Positions 55,599 to 64,000 of a stretch of 64,000 nt of DNA are shown here, piece after piece; positions within the stretch are counted from its first letter, which is position 1, and each line of letters starts with the position of its first letter. A program made the position numbers and the translations under genes. Source of the DNA: Odontocerum albicorne (taxonomy: Eukaryota; Arthropoda; Insecta; Trichoptera; Odontoceridae); contig OX463846.1 in NCBI GenBank assembly GCA_949825065.1, forward strand, positions 5,227,366-5,291,365, in the 5' to 3' direction. Under the pieces are notes generated by a model. That model was not told the DNA's origin and searched no databases. It saw only the letters and a list, made by a program, of their open reading frames with translations.

Positions 55599-55960
55599 TT
55601 TTTGGATAAAATAAATATAAAACGTACTTTTTATTTTTTATTCACCACTATTATTTGAGTTCACCACAAGTTTCAAAGACATGTGTCTTCCTCGTCATGT
55701 AAAGTTGAACAAAATTATGAATAAAATATAATTTTCTTAATTGTAATAGGTACTGCAAAGTAGGTGGGTAGAAGTGGCAAATAAATAAAGAAAAAAAAAA
55801 CGGGAACATATTTAGCAGAGAACTATTTTTGAAATTAATTTAGTTCATAATTTAACTTCCCCTGACGAGGAAGACGAAGGTGTTTGAAACCGGTAGTGAA
55901 CTCAAATAAAACAATGGTGAATACAAAATTTTAAAAATGTGTTTTATTTATTTTATAAAA
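55599..55960. mobile_element. Foldback element FD
   Basis: The left arm (about 55599-55708) contains GTGTCTTCCTCGTCA and GAGTTCACCAC; the right arm (about 55845-55960) contains TGACGAGGAAGACGAAGGTG and GTAGTGAACTCAAATAAAAC. The arms are imperfect inverses of about 110 bp, separated by about 136 bp including a (GGGTAG)-type and an A-rich stretch. No ORF. Confidence 0.78.
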
Positions 55961-56404
55961 TTTATTCATTCAATGTAACTCAAATATTTCTACTAATTAC
56001 TATATGTGTATAATTGCTTGGTTCTACTGGTTATATTTTCTGCTAGCTTTCTACTGGTTATGTGTATGATATAATTTCTTCAATTTTGTTTACTCAACTG
56101 TAACTTTTGTCAAAGTCTTCTATTAATTTTGTTTATTAAACTTTTCTTTATTTCTTATGCCTCGTGTTCGGTCTCCTTGACGTTGGTGATCATTCTTAAG
56201 AAAATATATTTGTCTCTGACGGCACGAAACAGCTCTTTTACTGCCTGGATAATATTATATTCACGAATATTGCGTAACCATAACAGGTTACTTCTGCCGA
56301 TCCCACGTTAACCCTAGATTTGGCCCATTCGTATAAATTTTATATATTTTATTATTTCATTAATTATTAATCTATATTATATTCTTTAAAAAAAACATAT
56401 TGGT
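55961..56404. other. Unassigned AT-rich sequence
   Basis: A 60-codon frame (56129-56311) lacks any motif. Nothing else seen. Confidence 0.5.
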
Positions 56405-56990
56405 ACAGCAAAAAATTAAATACCTCGGAAGTATCCTAGTGGAAGACCTCGACCCAGAAACCGAAGTCAAGTGCAGAATTGAAACATTTCGTGCGGCTTT
56501 TAATAAAATGAGAAGCGTATTCTGTGATGATAATCTAAACTTGAAACTTCGACAACGGTTAGTGAAATGCTACGTTTGATCAGTGTCATTACATGAAGTG
56601 GAATCAAGGACCCTCAAAGTTGGTAGTATGAACCGACTGGAAGTATTCGAAATGTGGATACACCGAAGAATGCTACGGATACCCTGGACGGATATGGTCA
56701 GCAACACATGGGTTCTTCAAAGAGCCAAAGTTGATAGAGAGTTTTTGGTTTGGAGCATGTATTTAGAAGAGAAAAGTACAAATTACTGCACCTGATCATC
56801 CAAGGCCAAATAGAGGGCCGAAGAAGTGTTCTGGCAGGAGGCAAATCTCCTGGCTCCGCAATATACGTGATTGGACTGGTATAAGGAGCGTTGGGGATAT
56901 TTTTCGGGCTGCCGGGGACTAATATGCTTACTCTCAGGTAATAGTCAACATTGAGGGAAGCTGACATGACACTAAGAAAAAGAAGAAGGT
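56405..56990 (+). pseudogene. Non-LTR family E, 5'-truncated copy
   Basis: Plus strand: IKYLGSILVEDLDPETEVKC, RIETFRAAFNKMRSVF, NLNLKLRQRLVKCYV, then an in-frame TGA (56578-56580), NRLEVFEMWIHRRMLRIPWT, and after a shift IIQGQIEGRRSVLAGGKSPG with IRDWTGIRSVGDIFRAAGD. This is the RT region downstream of the catalytic box to the C-terminus. The 3' end is CACTAAGAAAAAGAAGAAG. Its last about 195 bp are also found at 41087-41280 and its last about 80 bp at 58777-58857. Confidence 0.85.
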
Positions 56991-57111
56991 AAAGCAAAAA
57001 CATAGTTTATAATAGAAATGAAAAACAGTAATAATTATCATTGAACAGTATTTACAATCGGAGTGAAGGGAAAATTTTGTATTTTTTTGCTTTAAAAGGC
57101 ATAGGAAAACG

Positions 57112-57320
57112 ACGACCTTCGTGGGTTAGTTAGTAAGTCTCCCAACTCGGAGGTTGCGTGTTTAAATCCCGCTGGAAGTCATGTTTTTTAAAAAAGGATT
57201 CCAGTCTGGTTTAACATAAGACCTCTTTAGCATATTTCTGGTTAGCTAGAAGAGATTACCACATGGAAATAAGCCTACCATATTGCACTGTATACAATGA
57301 AAGTGTAATACAATACAATA
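57112..57320 (+). mobile_element. SINE1, full length
   Basis: The head CCTTCGTGGGTTAGTTAGTA and B box TGTTTAAATCCCGCTGG, then AAAAAAGGATTCCAGTCTGG, CTCTTTAGCATATTTCTGGT and the tail GAAGAGATTACCACATGG...GTATACAATGAAAGTGTAAT. It ends in ACAATACAATAG. Confidence 0.82.
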
Positions 57321-57479
57321 GAAAACAATGCAAATTGAAAGAAGATGCAGTGTTAAAGATGAATAAAAGAGCTTTGGGATGTAGAAAAAAATAATGATTA
57401 CAAATTTACGAAAATAATCTATACACGTTTCTACTCGTATCTTCTACGAGTAGAAAATTTAAAAATACATAAAAACGTG

Positions 57480-57690
57480 GCACCACTAAATAAATCAAAT
57501 TCTGAACGACGGAGAGTGAAAAGTCTTTATAATATTAAAGTATGCATGCCGAAGTGTATGAAGTAAGCGAAATATATGTGCGAATATAGTATGAAATGAA
57601 AATCTATTATCTCTGCCTAACTTGATAGGGGCATAGCTTGGTGGTAATGATGACATACTTCTCTGTGAGTCGTTCGTTTTATATGAGGAT
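57480..57690 (+). pseudogene. Non-LTR family A C-terminal fragment
   Basis: Plus-strand remnant of the 'CMKRCMxVxEAKxICEDRxxWxSIISAYP' region: ATGCCGAAGTGTATGAAG, then AAATCTATTATCTCTGCCTA. The frames are full of stops. Confidence 0.55.
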
Positions 57691-57879
57691 GACAAAGGAC
57701 GAATTCGGGGACCAGAATGGCCTTGACCATCTTAGCAGAAGTCATATATGTGGGTTCCGAAGAGCGGAACGAGTGGGGCATACTCGTAGATTTTAAAGGC
57801 CAATATAAGTTACTAAACTAAACTAAACTTCGAAAATCGAATACTGCTAAAAATATTTGAAGAAAGAAACGTCCTACAG

Positions 57880-58195
57880 AATCGTGTAAAGTAAAATCTA
57901 ATACTCGTAAGACATGGAACAACATAATCGTGTTAAGTAAAATCTAATACTCGTAAGACATGGAACAACAGAATCTTGTTAAGTAAAATCTAATACTCGT
58001 AAGACATGGAACAACAGAATCTTGTTAAGTAAAATCTAATACTCGTAAGACATAGAACAACAGAATCGTGTTAAGTAAAATCTAATACTCGTAAGACATG
58101 AAACAACAGAATCTTGTTAAGTAAAATCTAATACTCGTAAGACATGGAACAACCGAATCTTGTTAAGTAAAATCTAATACTCGTAAGACATGGGA
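57880..58195. repeat. Tandem array, 46-bp unit, about 6.5 copies
   Basis: TCTAATACTCGTAAGACATG then GAACAACAGAATCTTGTTAA and GTAAAA, repeated every 46 bp. Each unit carries one TACTCGTA octamer. Confidence 0.93.
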
Positions 58196-58309
58196 TATCA
58201 GTTGATCCATGTCTTATTTTTTAATCTGTAACTATGCATTTTCTTTGATTGCACTTTTTTTTTATTTCAATAACGTTGTACTTTATATAAGCTGATTCCA
58301 TACGCTGTA

Positions 58310-58776
58310 CATTCATTCATACATACCATTACACCACATCTCTGTAGGGGTAGGTAGAGAGGACAGATCGCCATACTTTCCTATCTTAACACACATCCTT
58401 AGCCTCTTCTACGTCCATACACATTCTCATACAACTTCTACGAGTTCTCTAACTTTCTACGTTTCCTTATTTCTTTCAGAATATCATTAACTTAATCCAA
58501 CCATACTTTCCTAGGTCTTCCTCTCACACGCTTTCCACTCACGTTTGCACTCTATATCTGTTTTATTATTTTTTCTTCATTCATTCGTTCCACATACACA
58601 AATCATCTCAACGTACTTTTCTTCATTTTACTTAACAAGTTAACACTCATACCTAATCACTTCATTCCGTATTCTTCATACTTTGTCACTCCCTATACTC
58701 TTCTCCGTATTCGTCATACTTTGTCACTCCCTATACTCTTCTCCGTATTCGTCATACTTTGTCACTCCCTATACTC
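58310..58776 (-). pseudogene. Non-LTR family A 3' half (interrupted)
   Basis: Minus-strand copy parallel to 54660-55120: the 3' end with GTAGGGGTAGGTAGAGAGG (58346), the SAYP-to-WFGHVE segment (CAAATCATCTCAACG, 58604) and the RNEVI block. It contains a 39-bp triplication (CCGTATTCGTCATACTTTGT, 58667-58770). Confidence 0.75.
58665..58775. repeat. Tandem triplication, 39-bp unit
   Basis: CGTATTC(T/G)TCATACTTTGT then CACTCCCTATACTCTTCT, three times, inside the family A copy. Confidence 0.9.
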
Positions 58777-58857
58777 GCCGGGGACAAAGATATCTACTCT
58801 CAGGTGATATTCAATGTTGAGGGGACCTGACATGACACTGAGGAGAAGAAAATGATG
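58777..58857 (+). mobile_element. Family E 3'-end fragment nested in family A
   Basis: GCCGGGGACAAAGATATCTA, then CTCTCAGGTGATATTCAATG and GACATGACACTGAGGAGAAG. This is the last about 80 bp of family E in plus orientation, breaking the minus-strand family A copy between the 58775 and 58858 parts. Confidence 0.8.
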
Positions 58858-59010
58858 ATCTCAATGCACGCATTTCTACAGCATTGATTCGACTCCTCCC
58901 AGTATTTTCCAGGTCCACGTTTCACACCTATATGTCAAAGCTGGCACCAAAATTATATTGTAGATCATCTTAGCGGATTTTGATACTGTCCAGTTCGAGT
59001 ATATATGTTT
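58858..59010 (-). pseudogene. Non-LTR family A, continuation after nested E fragment
   Basis: CAATGCACGCATTTCTACAG, then CCAGGTCCACGTTTCACACC and GATCATCTTAGCGGATTTTG: the region corresponding to 55010-55090 and (inverted) 32945-33040. Confidence 0.75.
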
Positions 59011-59473
59011 TAGTGTCACAAACGCTGTACGTGTTCTAAATTGTATTGATTTGTGAAGTTGTTTTATTTTAATTTTTTTTTATCTTTGTTTAGTAACATA
59101 TATATTTCTTTCTAGACAAATATTAAAAAACTAATATGTATAAAAAAAAAAAAAAAAAGTTGAGAAAGTATACCTTTGATAAACCAGATGAAATTTATCC
59201 CTAGTTCTTTTTTTTAATTACTCCAGAGTTCTTTCGCTTCTCTTGTTTTCTCTCATAAGCACTTGTGAAGTGGTTTCCACTCGAGATGTCACAAGTCATT
59301 TTTCTGTTTCACATCCATAATTAGACGCTGTGCCACTAGTGAGTTGTGTTCCAAGTGAAAAATATTCCGAAGATTTTCAAAAGGAATGTTAGTTGAAATA
59401 GGAGGTTTGTAAGTGAAAAATCATCAACTATGAATATTTTTGGATTACATTGATTAGAACTTAAAAAAATCCT
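59011..59473. other. Unassigned sequence
   Basis: Includes an A18-type tract near 59140-59157. No gene. Confidence 0.5.
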
Positions 59474-59715
59474 TAACGGCCTTCAGTGGTAACATTATTG
59501 ACTTCCACTCCGGGGCTTTGGATTCGATTCGATGGGCTAAATTTTAATTCGTCAGGTAACAATACTTGCTCGCGCCGAGCGGTTACGTTGCCAATATATT
59601 CAATGATGAACTGCACATTATGTGCCTACTCCTGAGGTTCTTAACCCAAAGTTAGCTTGCTGGGACCGAAGACAACGTGGCTTCCCGACCACCTTCAATA
59701 TGTCCGAAAAACTTA
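59474..59715 (+). mobile_element. SINE3 copy
   Basis: The head TTCAGTGGTAACATTATTGA and B-box-like GGATTCGATTCGATGGG, then GCCTACTCCTGAGGTTCTTA, TGGGACCGAAGACAACGTGG and ACCTTCAATATGTCCGAAAA. Corresponds to 55205-55530 in inverse. Confidence 0.68.
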
Positions 59716-60011
59716 TTCGGATATATTGATGATATAGAAAATAAATTATATCATAGAAAATAAATGATATCCTAGAAAATTATATAAATTGTTATTGCAG
59801 ATGTCTGGTGATAAAGGTTTTAAGCATCGTTCAAAACTTAATACGTTAAAAAAATATCTGGACCTCAATTTTATATTAATAATTTAACTTGAGACATGCT
59901 AAAATCATTAATTTCTTCAATTTTAGACAGCTACTGTTAACCTATGAACTTGAATACGTTTATTTTGTTAAATTTGGTATTGTGTTATATGCACCATTCC
60001 TCGCACTATAT
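59716..60011. other. Unassigned AT-rich sequence
   Basis: Short ATGATAT(C/A)(A/C)TAGAAAAT repeats near 59732-59780. Nothing else. Confidence 0.5.
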
Positions 60012-60198
60012 ACATCCTCCGTGACCTAGCTGATAAGAAACTTGTCTCCCAATCCGCGGGTTACAGGTTCGATTCCCGTTGGAACCCAGATTTAAAAAAA
60101 AGGATTCCTGTCTGATTTTCACTCAAAGCTTCTTTAACATTACCAAACGGCAATAAGCTCGCAATTGTACACAACGAAAGTGTAATACAATACAACCT
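60012..60198 (+). mobile_element. SINE1, near full length
   Basis: The head CATCCTCCGTGACCTAGCTG and B box GGTTCGATTCCCGTTGG, then AAAAAAAGGATTCCTGTCTG, CTTCTTTAACATTACC and the tail CAATTGTACACAACGAAAGT ending GTAATACAATACAACC. The central tail block is partly deleted. Confidence 0.82.
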
Positions 60199-60239
60199 GG
60201 TCCACAAAGTTCCAGCCTGAATAAGTAAGGGTGTGTATG

Positions 60240-60305
60240 GGTAGATCGTCGTTGCTGGACCTCGTAGTCAAGGATCCCCTCACCATTCCAACTCCAATTC
60301 AGTTA
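60240..60305 (-). pseudogene. Family D 3'-region fragment
   Basis: ATCGTCGTTGCTGGACCTCG, then TAGTCAAGGATCCCCTCACC, matches 53118-53166 of the family D copy (TCGTCGTTGCCGGGCTTCG; GAATCCCCTCGCC). Very short. Confidence 0.55.
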
Positions 60306-60348
60306 GAAATCAAAGCTGGGACATAGGGTTTGTTTTTTAACATTTTCC

Positions 60349-60535
60349 TTCCTGTGCTAAAAAAATCGGCGCGTTCCGGTGCTGTGTATTCAGTATATAA
60401 GGCATCAATACACATGTAAAAATGAGTGATTTAAAATCGGAAAAATAAGAATATTCATAGCCAATCGCTTAAATTAATTAAATTTGAAGTCAAAAGTGAT
60501 AATAATTGAAATCTAATAGCTGAAAAAATCGACGG
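60349..60535. repeat. Dispersed repeat I, copy 1
   Basis: CCTGTGCTAAAAAAATCGGC ... GGAAAAATAAGAATATTCAT, AGCCAATCGCTTAAATTAAT, TTGAAGTCAAAAGTGATA. It matches 62795-62935, which lacks about 45 bp after GCGC. Confidence 0.75.
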
Positions 60536-61194
60536 CTGTTCTCAAAACAGGCGCAGAAACCACCTCGTATGGATGCTCGCGAGCTACTGAAGTGAGAGAA
60601 GCAAGCGAACAGATATTCTATTTTTTGCGTTCCCATATACCGAAGTAGAGTAAGAGTGAGACGTGAATAGCATAGCTTCCTCACCCGTAGCGTTTTTTTA
60701 GAATGAATATATCTACGTCACACACTGGCACACGTTTGATTGTATTGATGAATTTATTCTCGATTTTCCCAAAATATCTCTGATGTAGCCGATAAGTGCT
60801 AATTATTATTAATATAATTTTTTCATTCAATGCGTAAATGTATTACGGAGGAATACCTAAAATCTGAACCCAGTATTTATTATACGAGTATTTATAGATA
60901 TATTAAAGTTTTTAGAAGCAATGTGTACTAGTTACACATCACAGGACAGGAAGGGTTAACTGAGTGATCTATTGCATACAAGCAAACTCACCTGCCACAC
61001 AGTTCTATTGGATCCGATAGCACACCGAAGTAAGACGATGGAAACACACCAGCGTGTTTTTTTCATTCTCTTTTTTAAAGAATAGATATGACCAGTATCA
61101 TGTGTATCCAAATACCCCCGAGCAACTCGCATCTCGTTCTACAAGTGAGCCCATGTGTTTTCTGTATCTCAAGATCTATCCATTAAATTCCCAA
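60536..61194. other. Unassigned sequence
   Basis: Locally less AT-rich (60540-60700). Contains CGTATGGATGCTCGCGAGC. No gene recognised. Confidence 0.4.
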
Positions 61195-61465
61195 AAAATC
61201 CAATTCTTGTTCTATGTAAGCGTTGTTCCACTAAAAACAAATCTAAGTTCTTTACCACTATAAAATAAGTCTTCGACAATTACGTAAGTCTGCTAGGTGA
61301 AGATTGATAATATTTTGCGGTATACATACACATATTGAACTTAAATATACATATTAATATTAAATTATTTAAAACAATTACTGTAATGTATTATTACTAC
61401 TGCTTTTTGTACATCCATATTAGTTTAAGATAAAGTTTTGTATTTTGTGTCAATAATTTTAAGTT
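61195..61465. repeat. Dispersed repeat H, copy 2
   Basis: Partner of 33905-34180, very similar. The right boundary is where TGTCAATAATTTTAAGT diverges. Confidence 0.75.
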
Positions 61466-61790
61466 ATTTCTCTCAAAGGTTTCTGTGAATACGTTACGTT
61501 TGTTTTTTTTGTATTTTGAAGTGAATGAATTATACGTATACATATTTTTCTTCTTCTTATTATTATTAATAAATCTGATATTGCTTGGAAGCTAAATCAT
61601 ACGTCAATTACGGATAAGCGAAATAACAAAAAAATAAACTAGGTCTACTAAATTAAACATATAAAAACATGAAATGGCCATATCTTTCTGTATATTAATT
61701 ACCGAGGCATGGATTTACTTGAGCCTTTGATTACTTGAGCCTTGGCCTGTCTCAAGTTTGTATTATATTTTATATGTGAAAGTTGGTACA

Positions 61791-62009
61791 GTACCCAGCG
61801 GTAAGTAATACACATCGGACTTAAGAAAGAGACGGTCTGCCATAATCGGCTAACTTCAGCTTTGTAGAGCGTCGTCTCTGTCATTCATACACGTGTTCCG
61901 TCGCGATTTATCAGTGCGACAGAGACGACGCTCTACAAAGCCGAAGTAAGCCGATTATGGCAGATAGTCTCTTTCTTAAGACCGATGTGTATTACTTACC
62001 GCCGGGTAC
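61791..62009. repeat. Long hairpin: 92-bp inverted arms, 35-bp loop
   Basis: The arm 61791-61882 (GTACCCAGCGGTAAGTAATA ... AGCGTCGTCTCTGTC) pairs with 61918-62009 (GACAGAGACGACGCT ... TTACTTACCGCCGGGTAC), with a handful of mismatches. The loop is 61883-61917. More GC-rich than its surroundings. No ORF. It could be a foldback element or the template of a hairpin RNA; the sequence alone does not decide. Confidence 0.92.
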
Positions 62010-62594
62010 TTGTATGTATGTGTGTACTGTTCTTCGATATTTTGTTCTATATGATTCATGAAATTGTTGATTATTTTTCGGACAAGTTGTATTTATATTC
62101 ATGTGTTCTCATTATTCTAATTTGAGTATTACGTACACTTGTAATCATTTTTAAAGGTTGGTAAGAGACTGTACATGGCTATGAAATAAAATGTTATAAA
62201 AATAAGCCAAATCAATAACATAATTACGAACTAGGAAGAGTTGGGACAGAAAAGGTACTATGCTGCGCGCCACTGTGTTAACAGAGTATTGTGTTCAAGT
62301 GTTGGTTTTATGGGAAACATAATACTTTTTTCATTAAATACCCAAAAACCGTCTGTTCACTTTATATTCTGCGTCATTTTTTACGGCTTGACCATAATTA
62401 CAAGCATATCAGAGTTAATATACGAGTATAACCCTAAAAAATTTACATTTTTATAATATTAAAAAAAAAGTTTCAAATGTTCATCTTTAACGGTTTACTA
62501 GTTTTTATTAATTAAAATACACAATCAATTATGAAAACTTACAATATGTTTATATTAAAAATATATTCATTTAAAAAAAAATTGAGAAAAAAAA
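62010..62594. other. Unassigned AT-rich sequence
   Basis: No gene or repeat recognised. Confidence 0.5.
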
Positions 62595-62794
62595 TCGACA
62601 GATTGATGACTTCTGTTATCTGGGCAGTATGTATGTTAACGTGTGCAGGGGGAGTTGAAAGAGACATTAAAAGAAGGGTGGCGACAGGAAAAAAGGTAAA
62701 GGGAGCACTTAATGTTACATACAACAACTGCGCGATATTAACAATAACAGAAATGACAAAACATAATAGTTTGTTGATGCCCACCTTAACCTTT
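62595..62794 (+). pseudogene. Non-LTR family A fragment (interrupted)
   Basis: Plus-strand: 'DFCYLGSM' codons (62602-62635) then, in frame 62531-62809, AGGVERDIKRRVATGKKVKG and ALNVTYNNCAILTITEMTKH, then NSLLMPTL. This is the segment between the catalytic box and WFGHVE. It ends abruptly at repeat I (62795); the expected WFGHVERM part lies at 63205-63365, beyond repeat I and a SINE1. Confidence 0.78.
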
Positions 62795-62935
62795 CTCTTC
62801 CTGTGCTAAAAAAATCCGCGCGAAAAATGAGTGATTTGAAATCGGAAAAATAAGAATATTCATAGCCAATCGCTTAAAGTAATTAAATTTGAAGTCAAAA
62901 GTTATAGACCTTGAAATTTAATTGCTGAAAACATG
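62795..62935. repeat. Dispersed repeat I, copy 2
   Basis: CCTGTGCTAAAAAAATCCGC, then GGAAAAATAAGAATATTCAT. Partner of 60349-60535, with a 45-bp deletion relative to it. Confidence 0.75.
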
Positions 62936-63004
62936 AAAAAAACATCGGCCGACGTTCACGAATGATATCAGAAATTAATGTATTTGGATAAAATGAATGT
63001 ATGG

Positions 63005-63200
63005 ACGTCCTCCGTGGCTTAATTGGTAAGACGTTTGTCTCCCAGCTCGGAGGTTGTGGGTTCGATTCCCGTTGGAACCCAGATTTAAAAAAAATAAGGC
63101 TTCCAGTCTGATTTTCACTTAAGGTGTCTTTAACATATTTCTGGTTGGTTGGAAATAAGTCCGCGAGGACTGTGCTATATACAAAGTAATTATAATAGAA
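63005..63200 (+). mobile_element. SINE1, full length
   Basis: The head CGTCCTCCGTGGCTTAATTG and B box GGGTTCGATTCCCGTTGG, then AAAAAAAATAAGGCTTCCAG, TTTAACATATTTCTGGTTGG and a tail ending TATACAAAGTAATTATAATAG. A further-truncated tail compared with 57112-57320. Confidence 0.84.
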
Positions 63201-63204
63201 TAGA

Positions 63205-63368
63205 CAAATAGGTGTTTTAAGCAAGATGACGAAATGAACTTTAAGATGGTTAGGACATTTAGAGAGAATGAATTATGAAGGAATGACTAAGTGAATATAT
63301 AAGTAAGAAGTGTAAGGTGTGTGTGGAAGAGGTGGGACAGGTTTAGAAGTATGGCGATGTGAGGGCTA
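63205..63368 (+). pseudogene. Non-LTR family A C-terminal fragment
   Basis: Plus-strand LRWLGHLERMNYEGMTK followed by stops and GVCGRGGTGLEVWRC-like codons. Continuation of the fragment at 62595-62794 after the SINE1 and repeat I insertions. Confidence 0.72.
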
Positions 63369-63417
63369 TGAATAATAGAAGACTAGTTGCAACCCGTGAA
63401 ATATTCACGGAAGTAAA

Positions 63418-64000
<583 letters not shown>

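Overview
The window is AT-rich, intron-scale intergenic DNA from an animal, most probably an insect. The evidence is the mixture of mobile elements: many 5'-truncated non-LTR retrotransposons, tRNA-derived SINEs, mariner and pogo (with a C-terminal PHD finger) DNA transposons, a Helitron helicase remnant, foldback elements and many short tandem arrays. I find no intact host gene, no rRNA, no convincing functional tRNA and nothing bacterial. A hemipteran-type genome would fit, but the order cannot be fixed from this sequence alone.

Non-LTR relics fall into families that I label A-H. Family A (C-terminal signature WFGHVERM, at least 14 fragments on both strands) is the commonest. B (LDKLQRLQN signature) has four copies, all with the same (AAAT)n 3' end. 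C is nested inside an A copy. D and E have a few copies each. F, G (Jockey-like) and H (I/Jockey-like RNase-H tail plus a gag zinc-knuckle piece) are single. All are truncated, frameshifted or stop-riddled.

Layout. 0-4.7 kb: unassigned AT-rich DNA, a retroelement 3' end, SINE tail, family A. 5-6.4 kb: two satellite-like arrays. 6.8-9.5 kb: one TIR element and two foldback elements. 9.7-12.45 kb: A interrupted by C, then a 471-bp satellite carrying a perfect 42-bp palindrome. 12.5-18.4 kb: mostly unassigned, with a 37-bp array. 18.5-19.5 kb: deleted mariner and SINE3. 20-28 kb: A and B fragments and a 17-copy 47-bp array. 30.1-30.7 kb: second deleted mariner. 32.3-35 kb: B/A composite and two SINE1 copies. 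35.5-36.2 kb: mariner transposase split by a retroposon. 37-46.2 kb: D, B, SINE1, E, F, H and a Helitron helicase fragment. 46.7-48.3 kb: Jockey-like fragment at the junction of a tandem duplication. 50.4-52.3 kb: complete-ended but internally deleted pogo-PHD element. 53-64 kb: D, A, E, SINEs, a 92-bp-arm hairpin and a 190-bp (TA)n tract.

How the parts fit together: the SINE1 3' tail resembles the 3' end of LINE family B, which suggests that B supplied the reverse transcriptase for SINE1. The two deleted mariners and the deleted pogo would need transposase from elsewhere. The strongest unexplained signal is the dispersed octamer TACGAGTA/TACTCGTA, far more frequent than base composition predicts.
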